From the NCBI GenBank assembly GCA_963989245.1, contig OZ022339.1:89369258-89433257 (forward strand): a stretch of 64,000 bases of DNA, read 5' to 3'. A model generated the notes under the pieces. The model was not told the DNA's origin and did no database searches. It worked only from the letters and a program-made list of their open reading frames with translations. This document shows, one piece after another, positions 1-10,954 of this stretch. Every line of letters begins with the position of its first letter. Position 1 is the stretch's first letter. The position numbers were made by a program, and so were the translations under genes. Source of the DNA: Nansenia antarctica. Its lineage: Eukaryota; Chordata; Actinopteri; Argentiniformes; Microstomatidae.

Positions 1-560
1 GGTCAATTGAGAACCAGTTCTCATTTACAAAGACGACCTGGCTAAGAGGCAAAACAGAAGACTGTCTGTACGATACAACATAACAACACAACAGTATATA
101 CAATATAGAACATGAGTACAATAAACAACAAGAGTCAAAGAGTCATTATGTTTAACATCCTCCTAACATACAACATCACAATATACACTGTCTATAAAAC
201 AGCTGGGATCTAAGTCCAAGTTATTTAAAAAGCAGGTGCAGTGATCAGAGACTATAATATCTTGTAATTCGTTTTTTAAAAGAGGGTAACGAACGAGATG
301 AAGGTGTTGAGTTTTACTGTCTTTCGCAGCTCATTCCAGCCAGTAGGGGGCAGCAAACTGGAAAGAGTGACGGCCAAAGGAGGTGTGGACGTAAGGTTGG
401 CGCTCCTCCTGAGACATCTTCTGACCCTCACCACTACGTCTCCTAAAGACACCCGCTTTCCCCTCTACTGTGTCCCTAAGAACTTCTATTGCCCCCCTTG
501 TACTGTTTCTCAGTTTCTCCAGCAATATAAAAAAAAATATCTAAAAAAATTTTTTTTTAG
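1..560. other. Gene-free stretch
   Basis: AT-rich sequence with short unsupported reading frames on both strands. I see no splice-bounded or conserved coding segment. Confidence 0.5.
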
Positions 561-574
561 TAGAAGGCGATAAT

Positions 575-735
575 AGGGAGAAGGTTTTTCCTTCTATCAG
601 TGGCCCCGGGCCCGAGCTAGAGTACTCTTCCTGCAACGAATAGTGGACTGCTGATTCACATGCTTAGTATTCAAATGTATTGATTGTAAGTCGCTTTGGA
701 ATAAGGCGTCTGCTAAATGCCAAAAATGTAAATGT
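575..735 (+). repeat. SINE-like 3' segment (V-SINE type core)
   Basis: Contains the fish SINE signature GTCGCTTTGGAATAAGGCG followed by TCTGCTAAATGCC. The preceding part (CTTCCTGCAACGA...GCTGATTCACATGC) recurs in reverse complement near 36.1, 36.7 and 40.8 kb. That gives four copies of one family in this window. No tRNA-like head is visible in this copy. Confidence 0.65.
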
Positions 736-880
736 AAACGTAAGTGATGATGCGTCTGCTGGAGGGTAGATTGCGTTTGCTGGTGGAAATGTTCAGTAGT
801 GAGCGGAGGTATGGGGGGTTTTGCTGATGATGGATTTATAAATGAACTGATACCAGTGGGTCTGTCACCTGGTGTGGAGT

Positions 881-884
881 GATG

Positions 885-938
<54 letters not shown>

Positions 939-943
939 CAGAC

Positions 944-983
<40 letters not shown>

Positions 984-1028
984 GGATAGATGGATAGATG
1001 GATAGATGGATAGATAGATAGATATAGA
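881..1028. repeat. (GATA)n microsatellite
   Basis: Near-perfect tetranucleotide array, with GACA and GGATA variants towards the right. Confidence 0.95.
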
Positions 1029-1145
1029 TCGATCTGTGGAGTGATGGTCAGGTGACCAGGGAACCAGTTCTTGTTCTGACTTTGGTGAGCAGGTTACTGA
1101 TGTGGGTTTGAAAGGAGAGTGAACTGTCGAGCCAGGTACCTAGAT

Positions 1146-1415
1146 GTTAAATGGTAAATGGACTGCACTTATATAGCGCCTTTTTTACTGCTCCAAAGCG
1201 CTTTACAACGGCCTCTCATTCACCCATTCACACACACATTCACACACCAATGGCGGCAAGCTGCCAGGCAAGGCACTGGCCCGCTCACTGGGAGGAATTT
1301 TGGGGTTCAGTGTCTTGCCCAAGGACACTTCGACATGTGGCAACCTTGTGATCATTAGACGCCGACTCTACCTCCTGAGACACAGCCTCTACCTCCTGCG
1401 CCACAGCCGCCCCGA
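1146..1415 (+). repeat. Interspersed repeat family A, full copy
   Basis: Begins AAATGGTAAATGGACTGCAC, followed by TTATATAGCGCC, CATTCACCCATTCACACACA and GTGTCTTGCCCAAGGACACT, and ends near CTACCTCCTG...CACAGCCGCC. Other copies lie at 43075, 47086 and 59626, with a 25-nt piece at 48596. It is a common perciform-type dispersed repeat. Its short reading frames are not genes. Confidence 0.85.
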
Positions 1416-1429
1416 ATGTATGTGTTGAC

Positions 1430-1813
1430 AATTTCTAGTTCTGACCCATCCAGTGAGGTGATTTTAGGGGGACAGGTAGCTTGGGGTAGGGTCCAGTTGA
1501 AGACCAGTTGTAGCTAAAAATAACACTTCAATACATAACAATGCATTTAGTTTTTTGGGTGTTTAGGAGAAGGTGGAGGTTGGAGAAGGCATACTGGATG
1601 CTGTTGAAGCTGTGTTGTTACAGGGAGGTCAGGCCAGAGTTCAGAGAGGATGTGGACAGAACAGTGTCGTCAGCGTACAGATGGATGGATGAGTTGGCAG
1701 CAACATGAGCAATATTATTTATGAAGATTTTTTGAATATATATTCAAAAAATGGTTGGACCCAGAATGGAGCCCTGAGGGACACCCATGGACAGGGACAG
1801 TGGATCAGACAGC

Positions 1814-1815
<2 letters not shown>
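1430..1815 (-). pseudogene. LINE reverse transcriptase remnant
   Basis: The minus strand encodes GVPQGSILGPTIF, then a stop and an AT-rich interruption, then SSIHLYADDTVLS with the YADD catalytic box of non-LTR reverse transcriptases. Further on it reads LLLNTQKTKC, the usual post-catalytic segment. Stops break it, so it is a dead fragment, probably of the L2/CR1/jockey group. Confidence 0.75.
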
Positions 1816-1861
<46 letters not shown>

Positions 1862-1941
1862 CACACATTCACTCACACTCACACACTCACACACTCACAC
1901 ACTCACACTCACACATTCACTCACACTCACACACTCACACA
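1816..1941. repeat. (CA)n and (CACACT)n microsatellite
   Basis: A CA-dinucleotide run passes into CACTCACA-type repeats. Confidence 0.95.
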
Positions 1942-2356
1942 AAAAAAAGGTTGAGGTGGGAATTAAAGAGTTATTGAAGGATAGAACCTCTAACCTCTAA
2001 GTAAATATCCTTACTTACATCAATCATATCTTCTGCCAAGTTTCCTTCCATGTCCAACTGGATTCAGGAGAGTAAACTGAGACTTGAATAAACAAAGTCA
2101 CAGCTTACTGCACCTCCCCAGGATCGGTGTCGCCTACAAAAGAAAGAAAAAATTATCCTGGGGGATTCTGTTTCCTTAGCAACCGTCCACAGTCCCCTCC
2201 CTCCCCATTCTGCTGTCAGTCCAGAGGGAGGAGGGAGGAGGGCTGTACAGGTGCTACACACGGCAGCTCATCTTCCACTGGGATGCAAAACCACTCCAGA
2301 GGAGGGGGGGTAGTAGTTGTTACTCTACCACAGCCAGAGACTCACTCACACCTCAG

Positions 2357-2419
2357 CTCCCTGGACTAGCTAGGAAAAGCCTGGAGAGCACTCCACCTCC
2401 CTGGACTAGCTAGGAAAAG
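2357..2419 (+). repeat. Direct repeat just upstream of the first claudin
   Basis: The sequence CTGGACTAGCTAGGAAAAG occurs twice, 40 bp apart, ending 20 nt before the claudin ATG. It contains the palindrome CTAGCTAG. It may be a small 5'UTR duplication; no function can be assigned. Confidence 0.6.
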
Positions 2420-2439
2420 GACCGCAGTGTTTCTAGAAG

Positions 2440-3210
2440 ATGGCCAACTCCGCCCTGGAGATGTTGGGCTTGTGTCTGACCCTGATCGGCCTCATCGGAG
2501 CGGCCGCCAGCACCGGTATGCCCATGTGGCGCGTCACCGCCTTCATCGGGGAGAACATCATCGTGTTCGAGACGCGCTACGAGGGCCTGTGGATGAACTG
2601 CTACCGCCAGGCGGACATCAGGATGCAGTGTAAGGTGTACGACTCCCTCCTGGCTCTGTCTACAGACCTCCAGGCCGCCCGGGGGCTCATGTGCTGCTCC
2701 CTGGCGCTGGGTGGGCTGGGGCTGATGATCGCCATGGTGGGGATGCAGTGCACCCACTGCATCCAGAACAACGACCGGGCCAAGCGGATGGTTCTGATCG
2801 TGGCGGGCTGTATGATCCTCATGTCCTGCCTGTGCGTGATCATCCCCGTGTCCTGGACGGGCCACGTCATCATCAGGGACTTCTACAACCCCCTCCTGAT
2901 CGACGCCCAGCGCAGGGAGCTGGGAGACGCGCTCTACATCGGCTGGGTGTCCGCCGCCTTGCTGTTCGCCGGAGGGTGTTTCTTCACCTGTTGCAATCTG
3001 TCCCGAGACAAAGGCCCGGACAGATACATGTACTCTAGGAACACACAGTACATGGCTTATCCACCACAGCCACAACCCCAGCCCGTGCTAATGCCCCAGC
3101 CGCTGCTAATGCCCCAACAGCAGCCTCATCCGCTCCAGAGACAGCTGTCTAACACCTACAGCTACCCCTCCAGATACCCCTCCGTACGCAGTGCTGTGGC
3201 GTATCTCTGA
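2440..3210 (+). CDS. cldn8: Claudin-8-like tight-junction protein
   Basis: Single-exon gene for a 256-residue four-pass claudin of epithelial tight junctions, which sets paracellular ion and water permeability. Visible features: TM1 about residues 8-28, the claudin signature W30...G49-L50-W51...C54...C64, conserved R81 at the start of TM2, second extracellular loop with PVSWTGHVIIRDFYNP, and TM4 near 164-186. ECL1 (MNCYRQADIRMQCKVYDSLL) is closer to claudin-8 than to claudin-17. The tail is Pro/Gln/Met-rich (PPQPQPQPVLMPQPLLMP) and ends AVAYL, not the usual -YV PDZ ligand. Length is slightly above the 210-230 norm. The ATG has A at -3 and G at +4. A related gene in the same orientation follows 3.8 kb downstream, indicating tandem duplication. 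Paralogue number is unresolved. Confidence 0.93.
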   Translation: MANSALEMLGLCLTLIGLIGAAASTGMPMWRVTAFIGENIIVFETRYEGLWMNCYRQADIRMQCKVYDSLLALSTDLQAARGLMCCSLALGGLGLMIAMVGMQCTHCIQNNDRAKRMVLIVAGCMILMSCLCVIIPVSWTGHVIIRDFYNPLLIDAQRRELGDALYIGWVSAALLFAGGCFFTCCNLSRDKGPDRYMYSRNTQYMAYPPQPQPQPVLMPQPLLMPQQQPHPLQRQLSNTYSYPSRYPSVRSAVAYL

Positions 3211-3909
3211 GCAGTTAGACTGACCAAGGTAACGACCACCTGAGCTCAGGCAGGTCCGGTTCTGTGAGAGAAACTCTGACGGTGTGATGGTCTTTTTTTA
3301 CTATGGATAGACTGGACACTCACACTACTGATGTATTTTTTTTTATTGTATAAGGAAGATGGATTTAATCTCAAGACACTTGTAAAATAGATGTTGACGG
3401 TATATAGACACGTTTGGGGAAGATAGACTGTTATTGTGAATGCACAAAGGATTTAGAGGTGGGTCTTAAAAAAAGATTATATAAATATATGTGTTAAAAT
3501 ATATATAATAAATATATGTGTTCACATTTGTATAGTATGCACAGGTGGAGGTCACAGGTTACCGGTATATACTGTATTTTAATGATAACATCCCCAGATA
3601 CTGTGATTTGTGTAAATATATTATGTATATTTATATTGTGTTGATTTTGAAGAATGATGAATTGAGAATTGATGAATTTAGGCCATCGCACATAACACCC
3701 CTATCACCTGGTGTTGCATGACGTGATTTTATCATTTATAAGACGAATAGCAATTATTTTGCCTTTTATTTTCCTTGTTTCCACCCCTCTAGTAGCCTTT
3801 GCACACGCTAACCTCTCATGGTAAGATCTGAAGCTGTGTGTTCCACATACAGCAGATAGTCATGTATGCAAACCTGCTTGGAAAACAGCACAGTGTTGTT
3901 ACAGTATTC
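3211..3909 (+). other. Probable claudin 3'UTR and AT-rich flank
   Basis: AT-rich, with AATAAA at about 3508 as a possible polyadenylation signal. No coding signal. Confidence 0.45.
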
Positions 3910-4166
3910 CGTGATCTTAGAATGATAAGATTCTATCTCCATTTAGGGCAGTTCAGAGATATTGAGCGTCAAAGTTTTTACATTCCATTATGTTTTGTGA
4001 GATGGAACCTTTGTGTTTTATTAATTACTAACTAACTAATTTCAACAATTTCAACATTTTTAAAATAACACCACACAGGCATTAATAAACACCTAATGGA
4101 TCAGATTATGTAAAAAACTAAATTTTGACAAAAATGGAGATAGAACCTTATAATTCTAACGTCACG
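3910..4166. mobile_element. MITE family M1, copy 1
   Basis: Inverted ends: left GTGATCTTAGAATGATAAG and TTCTATCTCC; right GGAGATAGAACCTTATAATT and CTAACGTCAC. The interior has GGCATTAATAAACACCTAAT. Two more copies lie at 8396-8646 and 32819-33051. Non-autonomous DNA transposon with TIRs of about 30 bp; superfamily not assigned. Confidence 0.85.
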
Positions 4167-4879
4167 ACTTGGCTTTGTTGACGTGACTCCGTTGGGGATC
4201 ACAACTCCCCTGTGTCTCTATTTAACCCCAACAAGTCGACCATGCGTCTAAAATGCATTGTAATGATTGAAAACAAAAACAGACAAATGCTGTTTCTTAA
4301 TATCCTTATCACTACATCTTGGTAAACGCACTGATGTGGTGGAGCGCATAGGGACTGAGGGAGGAGAGGAAGTTCTTAAGTAAATATATGACTTGTTTTT
4401 ATGAGTGATTGTTGAAGGTGTGGGCCTGGCAGAGAGGCCCCGGGGCTGAGCCTACAGTAAACACACACAGCTACAGGACTGTAGAGGACCGAATGTGTCA
4501 CTTTGAATGACAAACACACTGTGTTCAGAACTGAATAAGCTTCTTCATTTAAGAGTAATAGCCTTATCTATTTGTATTTAATGAACTAGCATTTTCTTTT
4601 TTTCATTTCAATTAAGTATGTTTAGTCAAGTAAGCTGTTTAGCTACTCAAACATAAAACATTTGACAGTTTCTAAGTGATACTTGTTTATCCGGTCCAAT
4701 ATACACAATGACGTAACATTTCGTCATACTGTATTTTACTGTAAATGTGAATAAATGTGAGTTTATGAATGTGAACGTGTGCTTTGAAAGGTACAGTGTA
4801 AAACCCTTGTTCTATTTACTGAATGATTAAATTCAACAATTTGACAAACATGTCCTTAGGCTAGTCTCTCTGCTCCTTC
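4167..4879. other. Intergenic, no recognised feature
   Basis: AT-rich single-copy-looking sequence between the claudins. No reading frame or repeat end recognised. Confidence 0.4.
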
Positions 4880-5022
4880 CATGGGGTCCTGTGGGGTGGG
4901 GGGGGCTGTGATTGGGCGGGTGGGTTGGAGGTATGTGGGGGGAGAGGGGGTTGTGGGAGGAGGGGGGGGTGGGGGACTGTTGGGGGAGATTGGGCGGGGA
5001 GGGGGAGGGGGGGGTGGAAGGT
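4880..5022 (+). repeat. G-rich low-complexity tract
   Basis: Multiple G runs of 3-9 on the plus strand, with G-quadruplex-forming potential. Confidence 0.8.
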
Positions 5023-5273
5023 TTATGGGAATTTTGTATTTGTACTTGAACTCTGTTATTGTATTTTTGTATTTCTCGCCTGTGTTTAATTGTTTGTTAC
5101 CACTCCCTTGTATATTCCCTGAAATAATGATAATATAATTATCACAAAAAACAACAATTTGACAAACCTCAAGTAGTCACTGTTTTGAATACAAAAGAAT
5201 AGTTGTTTAGAAAGTGGTAACTGGAGAACAGATGCAGGACATTAAACTGTCTGTGAGGAGTTAGCCTTGTGGC

Positions 5274-5399
<126 letters not shown>

Positions 5400-6175
5400 G
5401 TTGACTTAATTACATTTCAGGTAAAGGTTATTATTTTATAACACATTGACCTCAAGTAAAGAAGAACACGTTATGGCAATCAAGTTGATACATATTTTCT
5501 TTTCAATTATTGATCTGTCACACCTGCCTAAAACACTCTGGATTAGTGTGTTACTCTATCTACTCTGTATTAGTGTGTTACTCAATCTACGCTGTATTAG
5601 TGTGTATGAGTGTGTGTTCAGTTCACATTATAAAGCTCCTTCCCCCTCTAGTGGTGACTGAGGGTACTACTTGTGGACACACTCCCTGCTCACTTGGGAT
5701 CATCTCATCACAGCTTTGAAATGACAATAATATCTATTAATAGTCTACAATTAAACAAACGGGTTGGTCATGTAGTAAATGTACATAGAGCCAACATCTC
5801 ACTGACATCCATTTTGCCTCACTGTTAGCTGTGTTAGCTCCCTGTTAGCTGTGTTAGCTAACTGTTAGCTCACTTTTAGCTGTGGTATGGTGCGCCTTTA
5901 TGGAGTTTGTAGAAAACCCTCATCCTTTACATGAACACAGTTGTGATGTTATGACATTATGATTGTACTATGACCCAGTGATGGTGATAACTATGGATGT
6001 TTTTTTTGTCTGTTTTGTTTTGTTTTTAATTATTAGGACTCTTTTGTTCTTGTATTTTCTACTGCTACTGTTTGTATTTCATTTTTTGGGGGGGGAAATC
6101 TGAAAATAAAAATATATAATTAAAAAAAGAAAGAAAAAGGAATACACACATCAACAAGAGGTTGAGCCAACACAT
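5400..6175. other. Intergenic with short internal repeats
   Basis: Contains GTTAGCT repeats at 5826-5882 and a T/A-rich stretch ending GAAATCTGAAAATAAAAA near 6098-6115, which resembles a LINE 3' tail. No gene is supported. Confidence 0.4.
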
Positions 6176-6177
6176 CT

Positions 6178-6600
6178 TCTTAATAATAATAATAATAATA
6201 CATTTTATTTATAAAAGCACTTTACATAGGAAATCTCAGAGTGCTACAATTAAAAACAGGAAGATAAAACAATAAACATTTTCAATTAAAAGGCTAAAAA
6301 AAGGCTCTATTAAAAAGGTGGGTTTTAAGGCCTCGTTTAAAAGCATCCACAGACTGTGGTGCCCTTAGGTGGTCAGGGAGAGCATTCCACAGCCTGGGAG
6401 CAGCCGAGCAGAAGGCCCGATCTCCCATGGTGCGGAGCTTGGTCCTGGGGGTCTTGAGGAGGTTGGTGGCAGTAGAACGGAGGGTGCGTGAGGAGGTCTG
6501 AGGGGTATGGAGGAGTTCCTTGAGGTAGGGGGGGCAGTTCCATGGATGCACAGGTGGGTGAGGAGGGAGACCTTGAATTCGATTCTGAGGGAGACGGGGA
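6178..6600 (-). mobile_element. L2/CR1-like LINE 3' end with ORF2 C-terminus
   Basis: On the minus strand, residues read KVSLLTHLCIHG, APPYLKELL and GDRAFCSAAPRLWNALP, ending FKRGLKTHLFNRAFF. This is the C-terminal motif of L2/CR1-clade reverse transcriptases. It is followed by a short UTR with AAGTGC and a (TAT)n tail at 6178-6200. 5'-truncated fossil. Confidence 0.85.
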
Positions 6601-6987
6601 GTCAGTGAAGTGATTCTTCTCCCTGATGTGAGGTGATAAGAGAGATACAGGCAGAGTTGTGTATGCTAGCCAGAGGGACTGTCAACACGCACTCAGCACA
6701 AGCCCTCCTCACCCTCATTCCACCAACCAGGAGAGAGTAAATCCTCTCTCCCATAACAGAGAGCGTACCCAAGCACCCTCTATCACACACAACCACCCTC
6801 TACTCTACCACACACCTCTCCTCTACCACACACCTCACACCCTCCGTCCGACCAGGGCAAGCAGACACTCTCAGACCCTCTTCCAGCTCTCCAACAGGAC
6901 TCGGGACCTCTAGCTCGATTTGGAAATGGTGTGTTATTGACGTATCAACATCTATCTTGTCAAGATCGACCTGTACGACCTCCCAAC
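6600..6987. other. 5' flank of the second claudin
   Basis: Contains imperfect (CTCTACCACACACC)n repeats at 6785-6842. No TATA or other promoter element can be asserted. Confidence 0.35.
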
Positions 6988-8154
6988 ATGGTTGAAGGAC
7001 TCTCAGAGGTGGCGGCGATGTGCATCGGTCTGGTCGGTCTCATAGGAGCCGCCGCCACCACGGGCATGCCCATGTGGAAGGTGACCGCCTTCATCGGGGA
7101 GAACATCATCGTCATGGAGACGCGCTGGGAGGGCCTGTGGATGAACTGCTACCGGCAGGCCAACATCAGGATGCAGTGCAAGGTGTACGACTCCCTCCTG
7201 TTCCTCCCCGCCGACCTGCAGGCCGCCCGGGGTTTGATGTGCTGCTCTCTGGCGCTGTCCGGCGTCGGGCTTCTGGTGGCGCTGGCCGGGATGCGCTGCA
7301 CGTCTTGTGTCCAGAACAACGACCGCGTCAAGACCCTTATCCTGATGGTGGCGGGCGGCCTGCAGTTCGCGGCGTCTATTAGTGTGTTTATCCCCGTGTC
7401 CTGGACTGGCCACGTCATCATCAGGGACTTCTACAACCCCCTACTCATCGACGCCCAGCGCAGGGAGCTGGGAGAGGCGCTCTACATCGGCTGGGTGACC
7501 GGCGCCTTCCTGTTTGCCTCAGGGGTGTTGTTTGTGTGTCGCCGCGTGCCTTCCAACAAGGGGTCGTTCGACGTCTACCACCCGCCCAACGCACTCGGGT
7601 ACGACCCGACACAGAACAACGCCACGTTGATGATGTACCATCCCATCTCTAGCGTGCCCAGCGTGAGGAGACACCAGCCTGGGTTACAGAGTCAAGGTTT
7701 CGTCGGACAACACCACCACCAAGTTCCATCGGTTCATAATGTCAACGTTCCTTTGGCACCAAATGGAGTCCTCAATAAGAACCCTCCTGCAGGGTATAAC
7801 CCTGGGCTGCTAGAGAATGGGCCAGTGTATCATTCCAGTATGGGCGGCCATGTTTCTTCTCAGAGCTCGAACTTTGTCGGAAGTCTGTCGACTCCAGGAC
7901 ACTCGATCTATATGAGCCGACAGACCAGTCCTTACTCGGTACCATACGGTCCTGCTGGTAATCCGTCTCCGTACTCCTATGGCCCTGTGGGTAATCCGAC
8001 TCCGTACTCCCACGGCCCTGTGGGTAATCTGTCGTACAACTCTAGTTTCCACGCTGTGCCTCACAATCCTGTTTTCTTCGGATACAACACATCTCAGCTG
8101 GAAGGCCGATCTCTCAGGTCTCACAGCGGAAGTAGTCCTGGCGTGTACATATGA
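6988..8154 (+). CDS. cldn8: Claudin-8-like protein with an extended cytoplasmic tail
   Basis: Single-exon claudin of 388 residues from the ATG at 6988 (A at -3, G at +4). An in-frame ATG at 6931 would add 19 residues before TM1 and is disfavoured, because the second start aligns with the claudin N-terminus. The core has W30...G49-L50-W51...C54...C64 and R81, with four TMs near 8-28, 82-102, 118-140 and 166-188 and ECL2 WTGHVIIRDFYNP. The tail of about 200 residues is far longer than the 25-60 usual in the family. It is Tyr/Pro/Asn/Ser-rich and has imperfect PYSYGPVGNPTPYSHGPVGN-type repeats near 332-358. It ends SSPGVYI, a plausible type II-like PDZ ligand. Function is inferred as epithelial tight-junction strand formation. 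It pairs with the claudin at 2440. Confidence 0.93.
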   Translation: MVEGLSEVAAMCIGLVGLIGAAATTGMPMWKVTAFIGENIIVMETRWEGLWMNCYRQANIRMQCKVYDSLLFLPADLQAARGLMCCSLALSGVGLLVALAGMRCTSCVQNNDRVKTLILMVAGGLQFAASISVFIPVSWTGHVIIRDFYNPLLIDAQRRELGEALYIGWVTGAFLFASGVLFVCRRVPSNKGSFDVYHPPNALGYDPTQNNATLMMYHPISSVPSVRRHQPGLQSQGFVGQHHHQVPSVHNVNVPLAPNGVLNKNPPAGYNPGLLENGPVYHSSMGGHVSSQSSNFVGSLSTPGHSIYMSRQTSPYSVPYGPAGNPSPYSYGPVGNPTPYSHGPVGNLSYNSSFHAVPHNPVFFGYNTSQLEGRSLRSHSGSSPGVYI

Positions 8155-8395
8155 CGGGGAAACGTTCAAATGCTGTTCTGCAACTTTCTTTAACTTACAA
8201 AAAAATCTATTCAATACATATTGTTACTATAATTCCATAGTTATTTTATATTTAGCTTTTCTTTTCAAAGGACTAAATGTATATATTATATATAAACAAT
8301 TCCTATCAAACATTACAGTATGTATTTTTGTTATACTGTTATAGAGGTGTTTTCAATGTTTTTAATTATTTTGTAAATATGTATATATTTGGACA

Positions 8396-8646
8396 CATGA
8401 GCTTAGAATGATAAGGTTCTATCTCCGTTTAGGGCAGTTCAGAGATATTGAGTGTCAAAGTTTTTACATTCCATTATGTTTGAGAGATGGAACCTTTGTA
8501 TTTGATTAATTACTAACTCAAAAATGTCAACATTTAAAAAAAATAACACCACACAGGCATTAATAAACACCTAATGGATCAGATTATGTAAAAAACTCAA
8601 TTTTGACCCAAAATTGAGATAGAACCTTATAATTCTAACGCCACGC
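8396..8646. mobile_element. MITE family M1, copy 2
   Basis: Left end GAGCTTAGAATGATAAGGTT and right end AACCTTATAATTCTAACGCC. Same interior and orientation as the copy at 3910. Confidence 0.85.
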
Positions 8647-9033
8647 ACTATTATCACTCAAGTTATTAGAGGTGACATTGTGCTAAATGCCAGTCTGGGA
8701 AAGGATTGTTATTGTCACAACATTCAGACCCCTATACACCTTTCTGCTTTCTACCCTGAGAGAAAACACACCACGTCAGCAAGGAGCAACACAATCTGAT
8801 TAAAATAATGTATTTATATCCCCAAAGGCTGTTGTGTGGTTATCATGCTGTTGTTGGCTGTGTTTACACAACATCTTATTGTTTTATCAGTTTATCCGTA
8901 AGGTAAGACACGGCTGGCTATGAATCCTGCACGACAATAAGCAAGAACTAAGAAAACAAAGAGGTGAGAGATTACTTGTGATTTGATTACATAGGAAACG
9001 ATGCAGAAATATCAATTACAATCAACATGTAAC
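8647..9033. other. Intergenic, no recognised feature
   Basis: AT-rich sequence with no reading frame or repeat end recognised. Confidence 0.35.
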
Positions 9034-9599
9034 TCACTGATTCTTGAGAGTCGGGACAAAGCATGTTTTAAAACAAAAAAATATATATTATACACTACAT
9101 TAATTTGAAATAGATATTTTTGTAGAGAAAAGTCTTAGCTATCAAACCATGTAAAGGAACAGGTCATTTATAAAAACACCTTTTCTGAAAATAAACATTT
9201 TTCACTTTCAACTTGATTTGTGTCAACTCCGTCAGACACACTAAAAAGTATGTGGTTTTAATTTGTGCAGTCCAACAATAATTTAAAGTCATCAAGTATG
9301 TACGAACACAGCAAAGACCTAGGTTCTGGGCCCTGGACAGTCTGGACGGATTGATGGCAGCTGCTGGATTGAAAAATCAGGTGTAGTGCTGAGGCACAAA
9401 TGTGTACATTTCAAGCCTGCAAACTGCGACACTTTAAATGAATGTGCAATAACACTATGTGCAATATGACAACCCTAGGGTACATAAGGTTGCAGAGAAA
9501 TAGGAAATGTTAGAATAGGTATAGCATAGCATAGATAGAGTACAGCACAGTGTTTTATCTGTACAGTATAGTATAGTGGATAGTGTACATAGGCTTTAT

Positions 9600-9735
9600 T
9601 TATGTAAACCAGCTCCTTTCCCTTCTTGTTTTTTTTTCTTTCCTAGCACCAGGGGAGCCACCCCTCCCAAATGTCGTTGTTTGGTACCTGTACTATAGCA
9701 ATGACAATAAAGACCATTCATTCATTCATGTAATA
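9600..9735 (+). repeat. LINE-type 3' tail
   Basis: CTAGCACCAGGGGAGCCACC, then GTTGTTTGGTACCTGTACT and CAATGACAATAAAGACC, ending in (ATTC)n. The same tail recurs inside the hAT element at 25690-25790, so it is a dispersed retroposon end. Confidence 0.7.
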
Positions 9736-10214
9736 ATAGTGTTCAGTTACTCGGATATGTAATAAAATGCAATATATAAACATTTGTTCTGATTTCACAC
9801 TATTCTGAAAAACCCAATGTCTAAGTTTCTTTATTTTCTACCCTTTGTTTTGAAAATTAAAACTGTAAAAACAATTTCCTTAGATAAATAAGACACAATT
9901 TGATGTAGATCAGTTGGTTCTTTAATAGAAAAACAACATAAATGGAACAAAGAATAAACAATATTTTTTTAAATGAGCAAAAACCTACATTTGACGGAGT
10001 TGACAAAGAACTGACGGAGTTGACAAAGAACTGACGGTGTTGACAAAGAACTGATGTGTTGATTACTGATTAAGTGTACTAACAAATAACTGATGGAAGT
10101 GACAACTAATCTTTGTCAAGCTATTGAATTAGGCCTACCTTAATTATTCATATGTGATTTATGTTCAAACATTTAAATGACATTGTTTCAAACTAAGTAA
10201 CGCAAAACAATGGT

Positions 10215-10492
10215 CACCTCCTCCTCTCCTCCTTATCCCCCCTCCTCCTCTCCTCCTTCTCCCCCCCTCCTCCTACTCTCCCCCTCCTCCTACTTTCCTC
10301 CTGTGTTCCTCTCCTCCTTCTCCCCCCCTCCTCCTACTCTCCTGTGTTCCTCTCCCCCTCCTACTCTCCTCCTGCTTCTCCCCCCCTCCTCCTACTCTCC
10401 CCCTCCTCCTCTCCTCCTTCTCCTCCTCTCCTCCTACTCTCCCCCTCCTCCTACTCTCCTCCTGTGTTCCTCTCCCCCTCCACCTCTCTAAG
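10215..10492. repeat. Polypyrimidine CTC/CCT minisatellite
   Basis: Almost pure C/T on the plus strand (CCTCCTCCTACTCTCC units). A purine/pyrimidine tract of this length can form triplex DNA. Confidence 0.9.
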
Positions 10493-10954
10493 TGATTGTC
10501 TGGATTGTCCTTGCAGGTGTGTTCTCTTGTGGGTCTCCTGGTACACTGGAAAAAGAAAAGAAAACTGTCAAGACATAATGTTTCGATATTGTGTCATTGG
10601 TTCTCTTGCTTGAATGTAGTGTTCCTCATTGTGACTCTTTTTAAGCTGTTCTATATGTGATGTTTTTGTGTGTGTCTGTAGCATGAGAGTTTGTAGCATG
10701 ATATTTAGACCAATCTGGAGTAGCCTATATGCAAATCAGGAGGCCATAGGCTGTGACAGCTGTTTCAGATCAGAGGTGATTGTCCTGTACACTGGGTGTG
10801 ATTTTTAAAATGACATTCCTTAACAACATTACTTACTTATTTTTTGTCAGGCGTCGGACATGCTGGCGCTCTATGAAGTCCATTACATCAGGGGCTACGC
10901 TGTAGATTTATCTTGTAGTACTTGATTGGTGTGGCAATGCGTTCCCCATTAATT

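Noticed and set aside
6931..6987. Upstream in-frame ATG for the second claudin
   Set aside because: Adds 19 residues absent from claudins; the ATG at 6988 has a better context and aligns with the family start.
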